From: Terrabacter sp. MAHUQ-38
Lineage (GTDB): Bacteria; Actinomycetota; Actinomycetes; Actinomycetales; Dermatophilaceae
Assembly (NCBI RefSeq): GCF_014518425.1
Contig: NZ_JACVCU010000003.1
Location: 806,001 to 870,000 of the forward strand
Length of the DNA: 64,000 nucleotides
Reading direction: 5' to 3'
In this document: positions 53,248 through 62,284 of the stretch, piece by piece
Position numbering within the stretch: position 1 is the stretch's first letter
Layout of the letters: each line of letters starts with the position of its first letter
Position numbers and translations under genes: made by a program
Notes under the pieces: generated by a model
Told to the model about the DNA's origin: nothing
What the model saw: the letters and a program-made list of their open reading frames with translations, nothing else
Databases searched by the model: none

Positions 53248-54057
53248 ATGCCGGCCATCGAGCTACGCAACGTCACCAAGAAGTTCGCCACTGCGGACGG
53301 CGGTACCTACACCGCGATCCAGGACCTGTCGCTGACCGTGGAGGACGGCCAGTTCTGCGCCGTCGTCGGACCCACGGGCTGCGGCAAGTCCACGACGCTC
53401 ACCCTCATCTCCGGGCTCGAGCGCCCCTCCCGCGGAGAGGCTTTCGTCCACGGCGAGCCCGTGCGCGGCATCGACACAGGCACCGGTTTCGTGTTCCAGC
53501 AGGATGCGGTGTTCCCGTGGCGGTCGGTGCTCGACAACGTCGCGGCCGGGCCCGTCTACCGGGGCGAGAGCCGCACGGAGGCCTCGAAGCTCGTCCGCGA
53601 CTGGCTGCGTCGCGTCGGCCTCAGCGGCTTCGAGGACCGCTACCCGCACCAGCTGTCGGGCGGCATGCGCAAGCGCGTGGCGCTCGCGCAGTCGCTCATC
53701 AACACGCCGCGCATCCTGCTCATGGACGAGCCGTTCAGCGCGCTCGACGTGCAGACCCGGGCGATCATGTCGACCGAGCTGCTGCACCTCTGGGACCAGA
53801 CGAAGCCGGCCGTGGTCTTCGTGACGCACGACCTGGAGGAGGCCATCGCGCTCGCCGACAAGGTCGTCGTCATCACCGCCGGCCCCGGCACCGTGAAGGC
53901 CGAGTTCGAGATCGACCTGCCCCGCCCACGGGTCGTGCAGGAGATCCGCTTCGACCCGCGATTCACGCGTCTGTACGAGCAGATCTGGGAGGCGCTGCGT
54001 GCCGAGGTCGCCGAGGCCTACGCCCGCACGACGCGCCTCGCGGAGGTGGCGTCATGA
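53248..54057 (+). CDS. ABC transporter ATPase (SsuB/TauB-like)
   Basis: 269 aa. Walker A GPTGCGKSTTLTLI, Q-loop FVFQQDAVFPW, signature HQLSGGMRKRVALAQSL, Walker B ILLMDEPFSALD, H-loop VFVTHDLEEAI. This is the nitrate/sulfonate/taurine importer branch. ATG 53248 follows AGGAGAAAGGA. The stop overlaps the permease start (ATGA). Confidence 0.94.
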   Translation: MPAIELRNVTKKFATADGGTYTAIQDLSLTVEDGQFCAVVGPTGCGKSTTLTLISGLERPSRGEAFVHGEPVRGIDTGTGFVFQQDAVFPWRSVLDNVAAGPVYRGESRTEASKLVRDWLRRVGLSGFEDRYPHQLSGGMRKRVALAQSLINTPRILLMDEPFSALDVQTRAIMSTELLHLWDQTKPAVVFVTHDLEEAIALADKVVVITAGPGTVKAEFEIDLPRPRVVQEIRFDPRFTRLYEQIWEALRAEVAEAYARTTRLAEVAS

Positions 54058-54968
54058 CCGCCGCACCGACCCGCCACGAGACGCAGTCGCCGGACCCGAC
54101 GGCGGTCACGACCACCACGACCGTCCCCACCGCGGAACCGAACCCGGGGCCATCGCACGGGACCCGCGCCAGACGTCGCCGTCTCGCCCTCGGCGGGATG
54201 CGCGTCGCGATCGTGGTCGTGCTGCTCGTGTCGTGGCAGCTGTGCGTCAACGCGAAGATCGTCGACCCCTTCTTCTGGGGAGAACCCACGGGCGTGTGGG
54301 CCGACCTCTACGACTGGGTCACCGTCGGCACCAGCCAGGGCTCGCTCGGTGACCAGATCCTCGTCACGCTCGAGGAGGCGGTCCTCGGCTTCGCCATCGG
54401 ATCGGTCCTCGGCGTGGTCTGTGGCATCGCCCTCGGCCGCGTGCGCATCCTGTCCGAGCTCTTCGCGCCCTTCCTCAAGGCGGCGAACTCGATCCCGCGC
54501 ATCATCCTCGGCTCGATCTTCACGGTGGCCTTCGGCTTCGGGATCCAGTCGAAGGTCATCCTCGCCGTCGTCCTCGTCTTCTTCGGCGTCTTCTTCAACG
54601 CCTTCCAGGGCGCCCGCGAGGTCGACCGCAACCTCATCGCGAACGCGCGGCTGCTCGGCGCCTCCCGCTGGCGGGTCACCCGCGACGTGGTGCTGCCCTC
54701 CGCGTTCACCTGGATCCTCGCCAGCCTGCACATCAGCTTCGGCTTCGCCCTCATCGGTGCTCTCGTCGGCGAGATCCTCGGCGCCAACCAGGGGCTCGGG
54801 CTTCTGATCCGCTCGTCGCAGAACAACTTCGACATGAACGGGGTGCTCGCCGGCATGGTGCTCGTCGCCGTCATCGCCCTGACCGCCGAGGGCTTCATCA
54901 GCCAGCTCGAACGGCGCCTGCTGCGCTGGCGGCCCCCGCAGAGCCACGGAGGTCCCGCCGTCGAGTAG
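54054..54968 (+). CDS. ABC transporter permease (SsuC/TauC-like)
   Basis: 304 aa. Thr/Pro-rich cytoplasmic N-terminus (1-38), then six helices. The EAA loop is AFQGAREVDRNLIANARLLG, followed by ASRWRVTRDVVLPSAFTWIL. Forms the channel of the importer with the ATPase upstream and the lipoprotein downstream. Confidence 0.93.
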   Translation: MTAAPTRHETQSPDPTAVTTTTTVPTAEPNPGPSHGTRARRRRLALGGMRVAIVVVLLVSWQLCVNAKIVDPFFWGEPTGVWADLYDWVTVGTSQGSLGDQILVTLEEAVLGFAIGSVLGVVCGIALGRVRILSELFAPFLKAANSIPRIILGSIFTVAFGFGIQSKVILAVVLVFFGVFFNAFQGAREVDRNLIANARLLGASRWRVTRDVVLPSAFTWILASLHISFGFALIGALVGEILGANQGLGLLIRSSQNNFDMNGVLAGMVLVAVIALTAEGFISQLERRLLRWRPPQSHGGPAVE

Positions 54969-55021
54969 CACGACCCGAACCGCGAGCACCCTTCCCACAC
55001 ACCACCTAAAAGGAGAGTCCC

Positions 55022-56080
55022 ATGAACACCAAGCGCATCGGCGCCGCAGGCGCTGCGCTCCTCGCTGCTACGACCATGGCCGCGTGTGCCAACAACGCAT
55101 CGGGCGCCACGACGAGCGCCGGCAGCGTCGACGCGAGCGCCCCCACCGTGACGATCATGGTCGGCGGCCTGAGCAAGCAGATCTACCTGCCGTTCATGCT
55201 GGCCAAGCAGCTCGGCTACTACGACAAGATCGGCGTCAACGTGAACCTCGTCGACGAGCCCGCCGGAGGCGACGCGACGCAGAACATGCTCGCCGGCCAG
55301 GTGCAGGGCGTGGGCGGCTTCTACGACCACAACATCGCCCTCCAGGCGCAGGGCAAGTCGTCGGAGGCCGTCATCTCGATGCTGCAGATCCCCGGCGAGG
55401 TGGAGCTGTGCCGCAGTGACCTCAAGGGCGTCGTCAAGAGCCCGGCCGACTTCAAGGGCCGTTCGCTCGGCATCACGGACACCGGGTCGTCGACCGACTT
55501 CCTGACGCAGTACCTCAGCAAGAAGAACGGCGTGGACCCCACGCAGGAGACCCGGCGCGGCGTGGGCGCGGGCCAGACGTTCATCGCGGCCATGAAGCAG
55601 AAGGCCATCGACTGCGGCATGACGACGGAGCCGACGGTCTCGCAGGCGGTCTCCGACGGCACCGCGTTCATCCTGCAGGACATGCGCACGGCGGCCGGCT
55701 CCAAGGCCGCGCTGGGCGGCACCTACCCCGCGACCTCGCTCTACATGCAGACCGACTGGGTCAACCAGAACAAGGCCACGGTGCAGAAGCTCGTCAACGC
55801 CTACGTCTCGACGCTCGCCTGGATCCAGCAGCACGACGGCGCCGCGATCGCCGACAAGATGCCGGCCGCGTACTACAAGGGCGTCGGCAAGGCGGCCTAC
55901 GTCAGGGCGCTCGACAGCGAGAAGGGAATCTTCAACCCGACCGGTCTCATGCCCCAGGACGGCCCGAAGACCTGCCTGGCCGTGCTCGGCGAGTTCAACC
56001 CGAAGGTCAAGGGCAAGAGCATCGACCTGGCCAAGACCTACACGAACGAGTTCATCAAAGCGGCCACACGCCTCAGCTGA
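55022..56080 (+). CDS. ABC substrate-binding lipoprotein (NMT1/TauA-like)
   Basis: 352 aa. Lipobox MAAC, with the acylated Cys near residue 21. The mature domain has VTIMVGGLSKQIYLPFMLAK, LVDEPAGGDATQNMLAGQVQ and ADFKGRSLGITDTGSSTDF, the pattern of TauA/SsuA/NMT1-type binding proteins for small organic ligands. ATG 55022 follows AAAAGGAG. Substrate undetermined. Confidence 0.93.
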   Translation: MNTKRIGAAGAALLAATTMAACANNASGATTSAGSVDASAPTVTIMVGGLSKQIYLPFMLAKQLGYYDKIGVNVNLVDEPAGGDATQNMLAGQVQGVGGFYDHNIALQAQGKSSEAVISMLQIPGEVELCRSDLKGVVKSPADFKGRSLGITDTGSSTDFLTQYLSKKNGVDPTQETRRGVGAGQTFIAAMKQKAIDCGMTTEPTVSQAVSDGTAFILQDMRTAAGSKAALGGTYPATSLYMQTDWVNQNKATVQKLVNAYVSTLAWIQQHDGAAIADKMPAAYYKGVGKAAYVRALDSEKGIFNPTGLMPQDGPKTCLAVLGEFNPKVKGKSIDLAKTYTNEFIKAATRLS

Positions 56081-56107
56081 CCCCGTCCCCCCGCAACACA
56101 CCGAGAG

Positions 56108-56148
56108 ACACGCAACCCACCGGGATCGGATCCCGGTGGGTTGCGTGT
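56108..56148 (+). terminator. Terminator of the ABC operon
   Basis: ACACGCAACCCACCGGGA (56108-56125) pairs perfectly with TCCCGGTGGGTTGCGTGT (56131-56148), followed by TT. Also faces the convergent LytR_C gene. Confidence 0.9.
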
Positions 56149-56178
56149 TTCCGAGTGCGTTGCGGGGCCGGACCGTCC

Positions 56179-56715
56179 TCAGCCCTCGATGGTGACCGTC
56201 GGGCACTGGCGGAGGGTCTGGGTGGGCGTCGGGACCACCGGCACCTTCCCGAAGCTCTTCCAGGCCTGCCCCACGACCAGGTCGATGGTGTCGCCCTTGC
56301 GCTTGTCGTTGACGTAGACGGCCTTCGGCACATGCGTCTTGAGCAGGCGCGCCGAGTCGGCGCCCTCGGGACCGAACCGGATCTGCGCCACCTGCTTGAC
56401 GGTCGCGTCCTTGGGGTCGTTGCCGATGGCCTTGACCTTGAAGCCGCGCGTGATCGCGCTCTTGGCAACGGCCGCAGCGAGTCCCCTGCGGTCCGTCGAG
56501 TTGTAGACGTTGAGGCTCACGTCGGCAGGGCGGAGGGGCTGCTCCGGGACCTCGGTCGTGCACGGGCCCGGTCGCGGCGTCGTGTCGCGGAAGTACGTCG
56601 AGGCGTAGTAGAACGCCCCGGCGAGCGAGAGGAGGACGACCGCGATGACGATCGTCGATCGGCGCTGGCGACGCACGCGGTACGTGCGGTCGTCCTCGTC
56701 AACGACTGTCGACAT
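56179..56715 (-). CDS. LytR_C-domain membrane-anchored protein
   Basis: 178 aa. Short cytoplasmic basic N-terminus, one helix (STIVIAVVLLSLAGAFYYAS), then an extracytoplasmic LytR C-terminal domain: VSLNVYNSTDRRGLAAAVAK and GFKVKAIGNDPKDATVKQVA. Stand-alone LytR_C proteins occur in actinobacteria and are thought to support cell-wall glycopolymer attachment. ATG 56715. Confidence 0.9.
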   Translation of the reverse strand: MSTVVDEDDRTYRVRRQRRSTIVIAVVLLSLAGAFYYASTYFRDTTPRPGPCTTEVPEQPLRPADVSLNVYNSTDRRGLAAAVAKSAITRGFKVKAIGNDPKDATVKQVAQIRFGPEGADSARLLKTHVPKAVYVNDKRKGDTIDLVVGQAWKSFGKVPVVPTPTQTLRQCPTVTIEG

Positions 56716-56760
56716 CCACGCTCCTTCGTCCGGCGTCCCCCGCGATCGGGCGTCCTCGTG

Positions 56761-57057
56761 TCAGGAGAGTACGAGGACTCGGGCGTGAAGGACAGGTCTC
56801 TGCTGCAGCGCGGCGCGTAATGCCCGGTGCAGGCCGTCCTCGAGGTACAGCTGGCCCTCCCACTCGACGCAGTGCGGGAAGAGGTCCCCGTAGAACGTCG
56901 AGTCGTCGGCGAGCAGGCCCCGCAGGTCGAGCGTGCTCTTCGTCGTGATGAGCTCGCCGAGCTGCACCACCCGAGGGGGAACGTTCGACCAGTCCTTGGT
57001 CGTCTCGAGTCCATGGTCGGGGTACGGGCGCGAGTCGCCGACGGCCTTGAAAATCAC
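56761..57057 (-). CDS. Conserved actinobacterial protein (often called VapB-family antitoxin)
   Basis: 98 aa. VGDSRPYPDHGLETTKDW, STFYGDLFPHCVEWEGQLYL and the end LQQRPVLHARVLVLS form a highly conserved small actinobacterial family that databases tend to label a type II antitoxin. No toxin gene is next to it, so I doubt the label. GTG 57057. Divergent from the HerA-like gene with 51 bp between starts. Confidence 0.8.
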   Translation of the reverse strand: MIFKAVGDSRPYPDHGLETTKDWSNVPPRVVQLGELITTKSTLDLRGLLADDSTFYGDLFPHCVEWEGQLYLEDGLHRALRAALQQRPVLHARVLVLS

Positions 57058-57108
57058 CGGGTCAGCATAGACATCGAACGTGACGTGGCGCCGACTAGAG
57101 TTCGACGG

Positions 57109-58686
57109 GTGACTGAGACCTCGGCCCAGGGCACGGCGAAGAAGAGCCAGATCGACGAGATCCGCGCCGGCTACGCCTTCGACGGGGGCGTGCTCAAGCT
57201 CGGTGCGGCCGTCGTGGACGGGCAGGCCCACGCCGACGCGCCGGTCCAGATCCCGCTCAGCGTGCTCAACCGCCACGGCCTCGTCGCGGGCGCGACCGGC
57301 ACCGGCAAGACGAAGACGCTCCAGCTCATGGCCGAGCAGCTCTCCGAGCAGGGTGTGCCGGTGTTCCTCGCCGACCTGAAGGGTGACCTCTCCGGTCTCG
57401 CGAGCCCCGGCGAGGGCGGCTCCAGGATCACCGAGCGCGCGACGGACGTCGGTATGCCGTGGACGGCGACGGCATACCCGACGGAGTTCTACACCCTGGG
57501 CGGCAAGGGCAAGGGCATCGCCATCCGGGCCACGATCACCGGCTTCGGGCCGACCCTGCTCAGCAAGGTCCTCGGGCTCAACGACACCCAGGAGAGCAGC
57601 CTCGGGCTGATCTTCCACTACGCGGACAAGAACGGCCTCGCCCTGCTCGACCTCAAGGACCTGCGCGCCGTCATCAGCCACCTCACGTCCGACGAGGGCA
57701 AGGCCGACCTCAAGTCGCTCGGTGGCCTGTCGAGCGCAACGGCGGGCGTCATCCTGCGGGACCTCATCGCCTTCGAGGACCAGGGTGCGGGCGCGTTCTT
57801 CGGCGAGCCGGAGTTCGAGACGAGCGACCTGCTGCGCACCGCGGCCGACGGCAAGGGGATCATCTCCTGCCTCGAGCTGCCACTGGTGCAGGACCGGCCG
57901 CAGCTCTTCTCGACGTTCCTCATGTGGCTGCTCGCCGACCTCTTCCACGACCTGCCGGAGGAGGGCGACGTCGACAAGCCGAAGCTCGTCTTCTTCTTCG
58001 ACGAGGCACATCTGCTCTTCAACGACGCGAGCAAGGCCTTCCTCGACGCGATCGAGCAGACGGTGCGCCTCATCCGTTCGAAGGGCATCGGCGTCTTCTT
58101 CGTGACCCAGTCGCCCAAGGACGTGCCGTCCGGCGTGCTCGCACAGCTCGGCAACCGTGTCCAGCACGCGCTGCGCGCCTTCACGCCCGACGACGCCAAG
58201 GCGCTCAAGCAGGCCATCGCGACCTACCCGCACACGGCGTACGACATGGAGAAGCTCCTCACGAGCCTCGGCATCGGCGAGGCCGTCGTCACCGTGCTGT
58301 CCGACCGGGGCGTCCCCACGCCGGTCGCGTGGACGCGGATGAAGGCGCCCAACTCCCTCATGGACCCGTCACCGGCGGCCACGATGGACGCCGTCATCGG
58401 CGCCTCGTCGCTCAGGGCGAAGTATGCCGACGTCCTCGACCGCGAGTCCGCCTACGAGCTGCTCGCCGAGCGGCTCGAGGCCGCGCCCGCTCACGAGCAG
58501 CCCGCCGCGCCGGCACCCGGTCCCGCCCGGTCCTCCGCCCCGAAGCAGCAGCGTGCACCCAAGGAGGAGCCGAGCCTGATCGAGCAGGTCACCGGCAGCT
58601 CGGCGTTCAGGTCGATGCTCCGCTCGGCCGGCACCGTCATCGGGCGCGAGATCACCCGGAGCATCTTCGGCACCCGTCGCCGCTGA
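57109..58686 (+). CDS. HerA-like ATPase (DUF853 family)
   Basis: 525 aa. Walker A VAGATGTGKTKTLQLMAEQL, Walker B VFFFDEAHLLF, arginine-finger region VRLIRSKGIGVFFVTQSPKD. The C-terminal GSSAFRSMLRSAGTVIGREI end is typical of DUF853/YjgR. The family is an FtsK/HerA-like P-loop ATPase of unknown process. GTG 57109 without a strong ribosome binding site. Confidence 0.92.
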   Translation: MTETSAQGTAKKSQIDEIRAGYAFDGGVLKLGAAVVDGQAHADAPVQIPLSVLNRHGLVAGATGTGKTKTLQLMAEQLSEQGVPVFLADLKGDLSGLASPGEGGSRITERATDVGMPWTATAYPTEFYTLGGKGKGIAIRATITGFGPTLLSKVLGLNDTQESSLGLIFHYADKNGLALLDLKDLRAVISHLTSDEGKADLKSLGGLSSATAGVILRDLIAFEDQGAGAFFGEPEFETSDLLRTAADGKGIISCLELPLVQDRPQLFSTFLMWLLADLFHDLPEEGDVDKPKLVFFFDEAHLLFNDASKAFLDAIEQTVRLIRSKGIGVFFVTQSPKDVPSGVLAQLGNRVQHALRAFTPDDAKALKQAIATYPHTAYDMEKLLTSLGIGEAVVTVLSDRGVPTPVAWTRMKAPNSLMDPSPAATMDAVIGASSLRAKYADVLDRESAYELLAERLEAAPAHEQPAAPAPGPARSSAPKQQRAPKEEPSLIEQVTGSSAFRSMLRSAGTVIGREITRSIFGTRRR

Positions 58687-59538
58687 CTACGCGTCGACCT
58701 CCACGTCGTCGAACTCCACGTCGTCGAGGTCGCCGTCCGCGTCGGCGAAGTAGCTGATGATGCGGATGTCGGGGTCGTCGAGGACCTGGAGCACGAGCTG
58801 CCGGAGCTTGATGACCTGGCCGGTGTCGAGACGAATCCGCTTGGTACGCCCCCGAGTCGGATCACTGTCGTGCCGCTCCCACCACTCGACCGTGTCGGGG
58901 TTGGACTTGAAGATCTCGTCGAGGAGGCGCTTGAACGACGGGTCGTCCGGGTGCCGGGCGTACGCCTCACGGAAGAGCGCGAGCTGGTCGGCGGCCTCCT
59001 GCTCCCAGTCGACGAAGAGGCTGCGGGCCGCCGGGTCGCAGCAGTAGAACCACAGCAGGTTGCGCTCGCGCTTGCTCCGCTTGCTCTCCCAGTCGGTGAA
59101 GAGCTGGCACGCCGTGTGGTTGGCGCCGAGGACGTCCCACCGGGCGCCGACGACGTAGGCCGGGTTGGGGTCGATCGAGTCGAGCAGCTCCTCGAGCTCG
59201 TCGCTCAGCAGCTCCGGCTCGGCGGTCCGCCGCGGCGTCGTCCCCGTCGCGAGGGCGTGGAGATGGGCGCGGCCGTCCGCGTTGAGCCTGAGCGCTCGCG
59301 CCAGGCCGTCGATGACGCCCTGGCTCGGGCGCAGGTCACGCCCCCGTTCGATGATGTCGTAGTAGGCGACGGAGATGTTCGCCAGCTCGGCCACCTCGGT
59401 GCGGCTCAGGCCCACCCGACGGCGACCCTTGGCGCGTCTGATGCCGACATCCTCGGGCGCGAGCTCCTTGCGCCGGGCGCGCAGGAACTCGCCGAGGGGC
59501 GAGGGGGTTCGCACGCTCAGCGGCACGTCCGTCGTCAT
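58687..59538 (-). CDS. XRE regulator with MmyB-like ligand domain
   Basis: 283 aa. HTH at about 45-65 (LSRTEVAELANISVAYYDII, then ERGRDLRPS) followed by the MmyB-like PAS-type domain (NPAYVVGARWDVLGANHTAC and WFYCCDPAARSLFVDWE). These regulators often control an adjacent short-chain dehydrogenase; none is beside it here. ATG 59538 preferred over 59547. Convergent with the HerA-like gene, stops adjacent. Confidence 0.9.
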   Translation of the reverse strand: MTTDVPLSVRTPSPLGEFLRARRKELAPEDVGIRRAKGRRRVGLSRTEVAELANISVAYYDIIERGRDLRPSQGVIDGLARALRLNADGRAHLHALATGTTPRRTAEPELLSDELEELLDSIDPNPAYVVGARWDVLGANHTACQLFTDWESKRSKRERNLLWFYCCDPAARSLFVDWEQEAADQLALFREAYARHPDDPSFKRLLDEIFKSNPDTVEWWERHDSDPTRGRTKRIRLDTGQVIKLRQLVLQVLDDPDIRIISYFADADGDLDDVEFDDVEVDA

Positions 59539-59670
59539 GTCGCACATCCTGCCAGCGGCCGGCCTGCCGGACGCCGTATGCCGTGCTGCATCCTCATGTG
59601 GGCGCCGAACGCGACGTCATGGTGGCGGCGTCGGCCGTCCGGGCGGGGAGGCGACGGACGCAACCGCCTG

Positions 59671-60618
59671 TCACGACCCGGCATACGTCCGGGCCAGCTC
59701 GGCCCCGATGCGGGCGAGCTCACCGCGGACCTCCGGTGGGTCGAGCGCCTCGACGAGGGCACCCCAGCCGGCGAGGGTGCGGGCGATGTCGCGCGGGGTC
59801 GGCGCTCCGACGCGGACCCGGGAGCGGCCGTCGGGCTGCGCGTCGAGGACCTCGAAGTGCCGGCCGAACTGGTCGTTGAGCACCGGCGCGAAGCGGGTCT
59901 CGATGACGACCGTCGCCCAGGTCGCCGACCGCCGCAGCTCCATCTCGCCGACGATCTCGCGCCACGCTGCGTCGAGGACGAAGTCCGCGGGCCGCTCGGC
60001 CGGCTCGTCCGTCACCTCGGCGGCGACGACGCGGTCGACCCGGAAGGTGCGCCGCCCGTGGCCGGTGCCGGCGACGAAGTACCAGAGCTCGTCCTTGTCG
60101 ACGAGCCCCCATGGGTCGACCAGCCGCTCGGTCGGCCCCTCGCCGCGTCTCGCGTAGGTGAGGCGCACCCGTCGTTTCGCCACGACGGCCGCCTGGAGCC
60201 GGTCGACGAGCTCGGGCCGCGTGCGTACGCGGTCGCCCCAGCGGGTCGGGTCGATGACCGTCGAGCTCGCTGCCGCCTCGGCGCGGTCGCGGAAGGTCTG
60301 TGGCAGGGCGCGGACCAGCTTGCGCAGGGCCGCCTTGGCCTCGGGTGACACGGCCGCCGCCGGACCGACGAGCGTGAAGAGCGCCTGCGCCTCCGGACCG
60401 GACAGGCCGGTGAGGTCGGTGCGTGCGCCGCCGACCAGGGCCCATCCTCCGCCGCGGCCGGCCTGCGGGTAGACGGGGATGCCGGCCGCGGAGAGCGCTT
60501 CGAGGTCACGCCGCGCGGTCACGACGGACACCTCGAGCTCCTCGGCGAGCGCGGCAGCGGTCATCCGACCGTGACGCTGGAGCAGGAGAAGGGCGGAGAC
60601 GAGGCGGTCGGCGCGCAT
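59671..60618 (-). CDS. WYL-domain transcriptional regulator
   Basis: 315 aa. DeoR-like HTH (MTAAALAEELEVSVVTARRD), WYL domain (residues about 135-215, DKDELWYFVAGTGHGRRTFR with DRV) and WCX C-terminal extension (FGRHFEVLDAQPDGRSRVRV). WYL domains bind nucleic acid or nucleotide ligands. ATG 60618. Divergent from a VOC gene, with a palindrome between. Confidence 0.92.
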   Translation of the reverse strand: MRADRLVSALLLLQRHGRMTAAALAEELEVSVVTARRDLEALSAAGIPVYPQAGRGGGWALVGGARTDLTGLSGPEAQALFTLVGPAAAVSPEAKAALRKLVRALPQTFRDRAEAAASSTVIDPTRWGDRVRTRPELVDRLQAAVVAKRRVRLTYARRGEGPTERLVDPWGLVDKDELWYFVAGTGHGRRTFRVDRVVAAEVTDEPAERPADFVLDAAWREIVGEMELRRSATWATVVIETRFAPVLNDQFGRHFEVLDAQPDGRSRVRVGAPTPRDIARTLAGWGALVEALDPPEVRGELARIGAELARTYAGS

Positions 60619-60635
60619 GGTTCGAGTGTGCCGGA

Positions 60636-60662
60636 CAAAGTGATCAGAAGGTGATCACTTTG
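60636..60662. promoter_or_regulatory. Palindromic operator of the WYL regulator
   Basis: CAAAGTGATCA (60636-60646) and TGATCACTTTG (60652-60662) are perfect 11-bp inverted repeats with a 5-bp spacer, 17 bp upstream of the WYL gene and 64 bp before the VOC gene. Confidence 0.75.
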
Positions 60663-60726
60663 CGGGGAAGCATGGGCATGTCACCAGAACCAGGGCGGAC
60701 GACCGCCCGCCATGAAAGGACCAGCC

Positions 60727-61137
60727 ATGCTGCGAGGCCTCACGACCGTCAACGTCTTCGCCCACGACGTCGCCGCGGCCGTCGAGTGGTACACCGAGGT
60801 GCTCGGCACCGCGCCCTACTTCGTTCGCGAGGTCGGCGGGCACCTGGCATACGCCGAGTTCCGCGTCGGCGACTACCAGCACGAGCTCGGCATCGTCGAC
60901 GCGCGCTTCGCCGTCGCCCGGACGCCGGGCGCGAACGGCCCCGTCACGTACTGGCACGTCGACGACGTCGCCGCTGCCCACGACCGGCTCGTCACCCTCG
61001 GCGCCACCCCGCACGAGGGCGTGATCGAGCGGGGGCCCGGCTACGTGACGGCATCCGTCGTCGACCCCTTCGGCAACCTGATCGGCGTCATGGTCAACCA
61101 GCACTACCTCGACGTGCTCGCTGCTCGCTCGGCCTGA
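60727..61137 (+). CDS. VOC-superfamily (glyoxalase/dioxygenase-like) protein
   Basis: 136 aa. VNVFAHDVAAAVEWYTEVLG, YAEFRVGDYQHELGIVD, and ASVVDPFGNLIGVMVN form the two beta-alpha-beta modules. Metal-site residues are partly present (His in QHELGI; a final Glu is not obvious), so it may be a binding protein rather than an enzyme. ATG 60727 follows GAAAGGACC. Its 3' end overlaps the convergent ArsR-like gene by 34 bp. Confidence 0.88.
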   Translation: MLRGLTTVNVFAHDVAAAVEWYTEVLGTAPYFVREVGGHLAYAEFRVGDYQHELGIVDARFAVARTPGANGPVTYWHVDDVAAAHDRLVTLGATPHEGVIERGPGYVTASVVDPFGNLIGVMVNQHYLDVLAARSA

Positions 61138-62120
61138 ACGCCGGGCGTGTGCGAGCCGGCGGCCCGCACCTGCCCCACGAGCAGGTCGCCGAGCTCGGTG
61201 CGCCGGTACAGCACGCACTTGCCCGACCGGCCGGCCTCGACGAGGCCACACGCGTGCAGGGCGTGCAGCTGCTGGTTCACGGCCGACGACGTCTTGCCCA
61301 GCGACGCCGCCAGCTCGGCGGTGGTCGTGGGCGTCTCCAGCAGACCGAGCAGCCGGGCCCGTGCGGGCCCGAGCAAGGTGAGGACATGGGCGCCGGCCGC
61401 GGCCTGCGAGGCCGGGGAGAGCCCTTGCCCGCGAGCGGGGTAGATGACCATCGGGGCGCTCGCCGGGTCCGTGGGGTACGACGCGCCGAGCGTGAAGAAG
61501 GACGGCACGAGCACGAGGTCACGCCCCGCCAGGGCAGCGTGGTACGACGGCCCTGCCCGGCTCACCGCGTGCAACCGGTCGCCGTCGACCCGGACGTGCG
61601 GGGCGAGCGTCGCCAGGCCCGCCACGAGCCCGTGGTCGACCGTCTGCGTGGCCCGGAAGCGGATGTCCGCCGCGAGGATGGACCGGTACTCCGCCCAGAA
61701 CCGCGCGAAGGAGTGCGTCCAGTACCGCTCGAGCGCCTCGACCAGCCGCGAGCGGACCGACCACGACGGGCCCCGCAGCGCCTGTGGCGGATGGCTGTCC
61801 CACATCGCGTCGAGCCCGTGCATGACCGACGCAGCGGGCAGCCGGACGACGCCGGAGAGCTCGTCGTGGATCCGCGGCTGCGGCGACTCGGGCCTCGGGG
61901 TCAGGAAGTCGGGCGTCGTGAAGTCGTCGGTGACGAGGGCCGCGAGCACGTCGACGTGCCCCGTGCCCGCGCCCGGCAGGGCGGCGTGCGCGCGTGCGAG
62001 AGGATGGCGGTAGGCCGTCGGAGCCCGCAAGGCTCGAAGTGACAGGCACATCTCGGTCAGAGGTGACACGCCGAAGCGCAGCCGGGATAGGTCTTCGGGC
62101 ACGATCTCGTAGGTCAGCAT
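61104..62120 (-). CDS. ArsR-like winged-helix regulator with DUF5937-type N-terminus
   Basis: 338 aa. The C-terminal HTH is LETPTTTAELAASLGKTSSA with VNQQLHALHACGLVEAGRSG. The 240-residue N-terminal part (DLSRLRFGVSPLTEMCLSLR, then FWAEYRSILAADIRFRA) is the actinobacterial DUF5937 region. Ligand unknown. ATG 62120 follows GAGGGGACGGGG. Overlaps the VOC gene tail to tail. Confidence 0.88.
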   Translation of the reverse strand: MLTYEIVPEDLSRLRFGVSPLTEMCLSLRALRAPTAYRHPLARAHAALPGAGTGHVDVLAALVTDDFTTPDFLTPRPESPQPRIHDELSGVVRLPAASVMHGLDAMWDSHPPQALRGPSWSVRSRLVEALERYWTHSFARFWAEYRSILAADIRFRATQTVDHGLVAGLATLAPHVRVDGDRLHAVSRAGPSYHAALAGRDLVLVPSFFTLGASYPTDPASAPMVIYPARGQGLSPASQAAAGAHVLTLLGPARARLLGLLETPTTTAELAASLGKTSSAVNQQLHALHACGLVEAGRSGKCVLYRRTELGDLLVGQVRAAGSHTPGVQAERAASTSR

Positions 62121-62203
62121 CCCCGTCCCCTCACAGGATCGACACCGTCTGACGAGCAGACTCGCACGAGCGGAGCCTGCGCGCTCGGCGAGCGGGCACA
62201 CGT

Positions 62204-62255
62204 CCGCCCACGGAGCGCAGGAGCCCGGCTCGGGTCACCTGCGCTCCGTGGGCGG
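62204..62255 (-). terminator. Terminator downstream of the C39-like genes
   Basis: CCGCCCACGGAGCGCAGG (62204-62221) pairs perfectly with CCTGCGCTCCGTGGGCGG (62238-62255). An outer pair GGCGAGCGG (62187-62195)/CCGCTCGCC (62270-62278) extends the cruciform. Confidence 0.8.
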
Positions 62256-62284
62256 CCGTGGCGTACGGACCGCTCGCCGTCACG

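Noticed and set aside
56761-57057. Toxin-antitoxin pair
   Set aside because: The small protein belongs to a family labelled antitoxin, but no toxin-like gene is adjacent and the family is conserved as a single gene.
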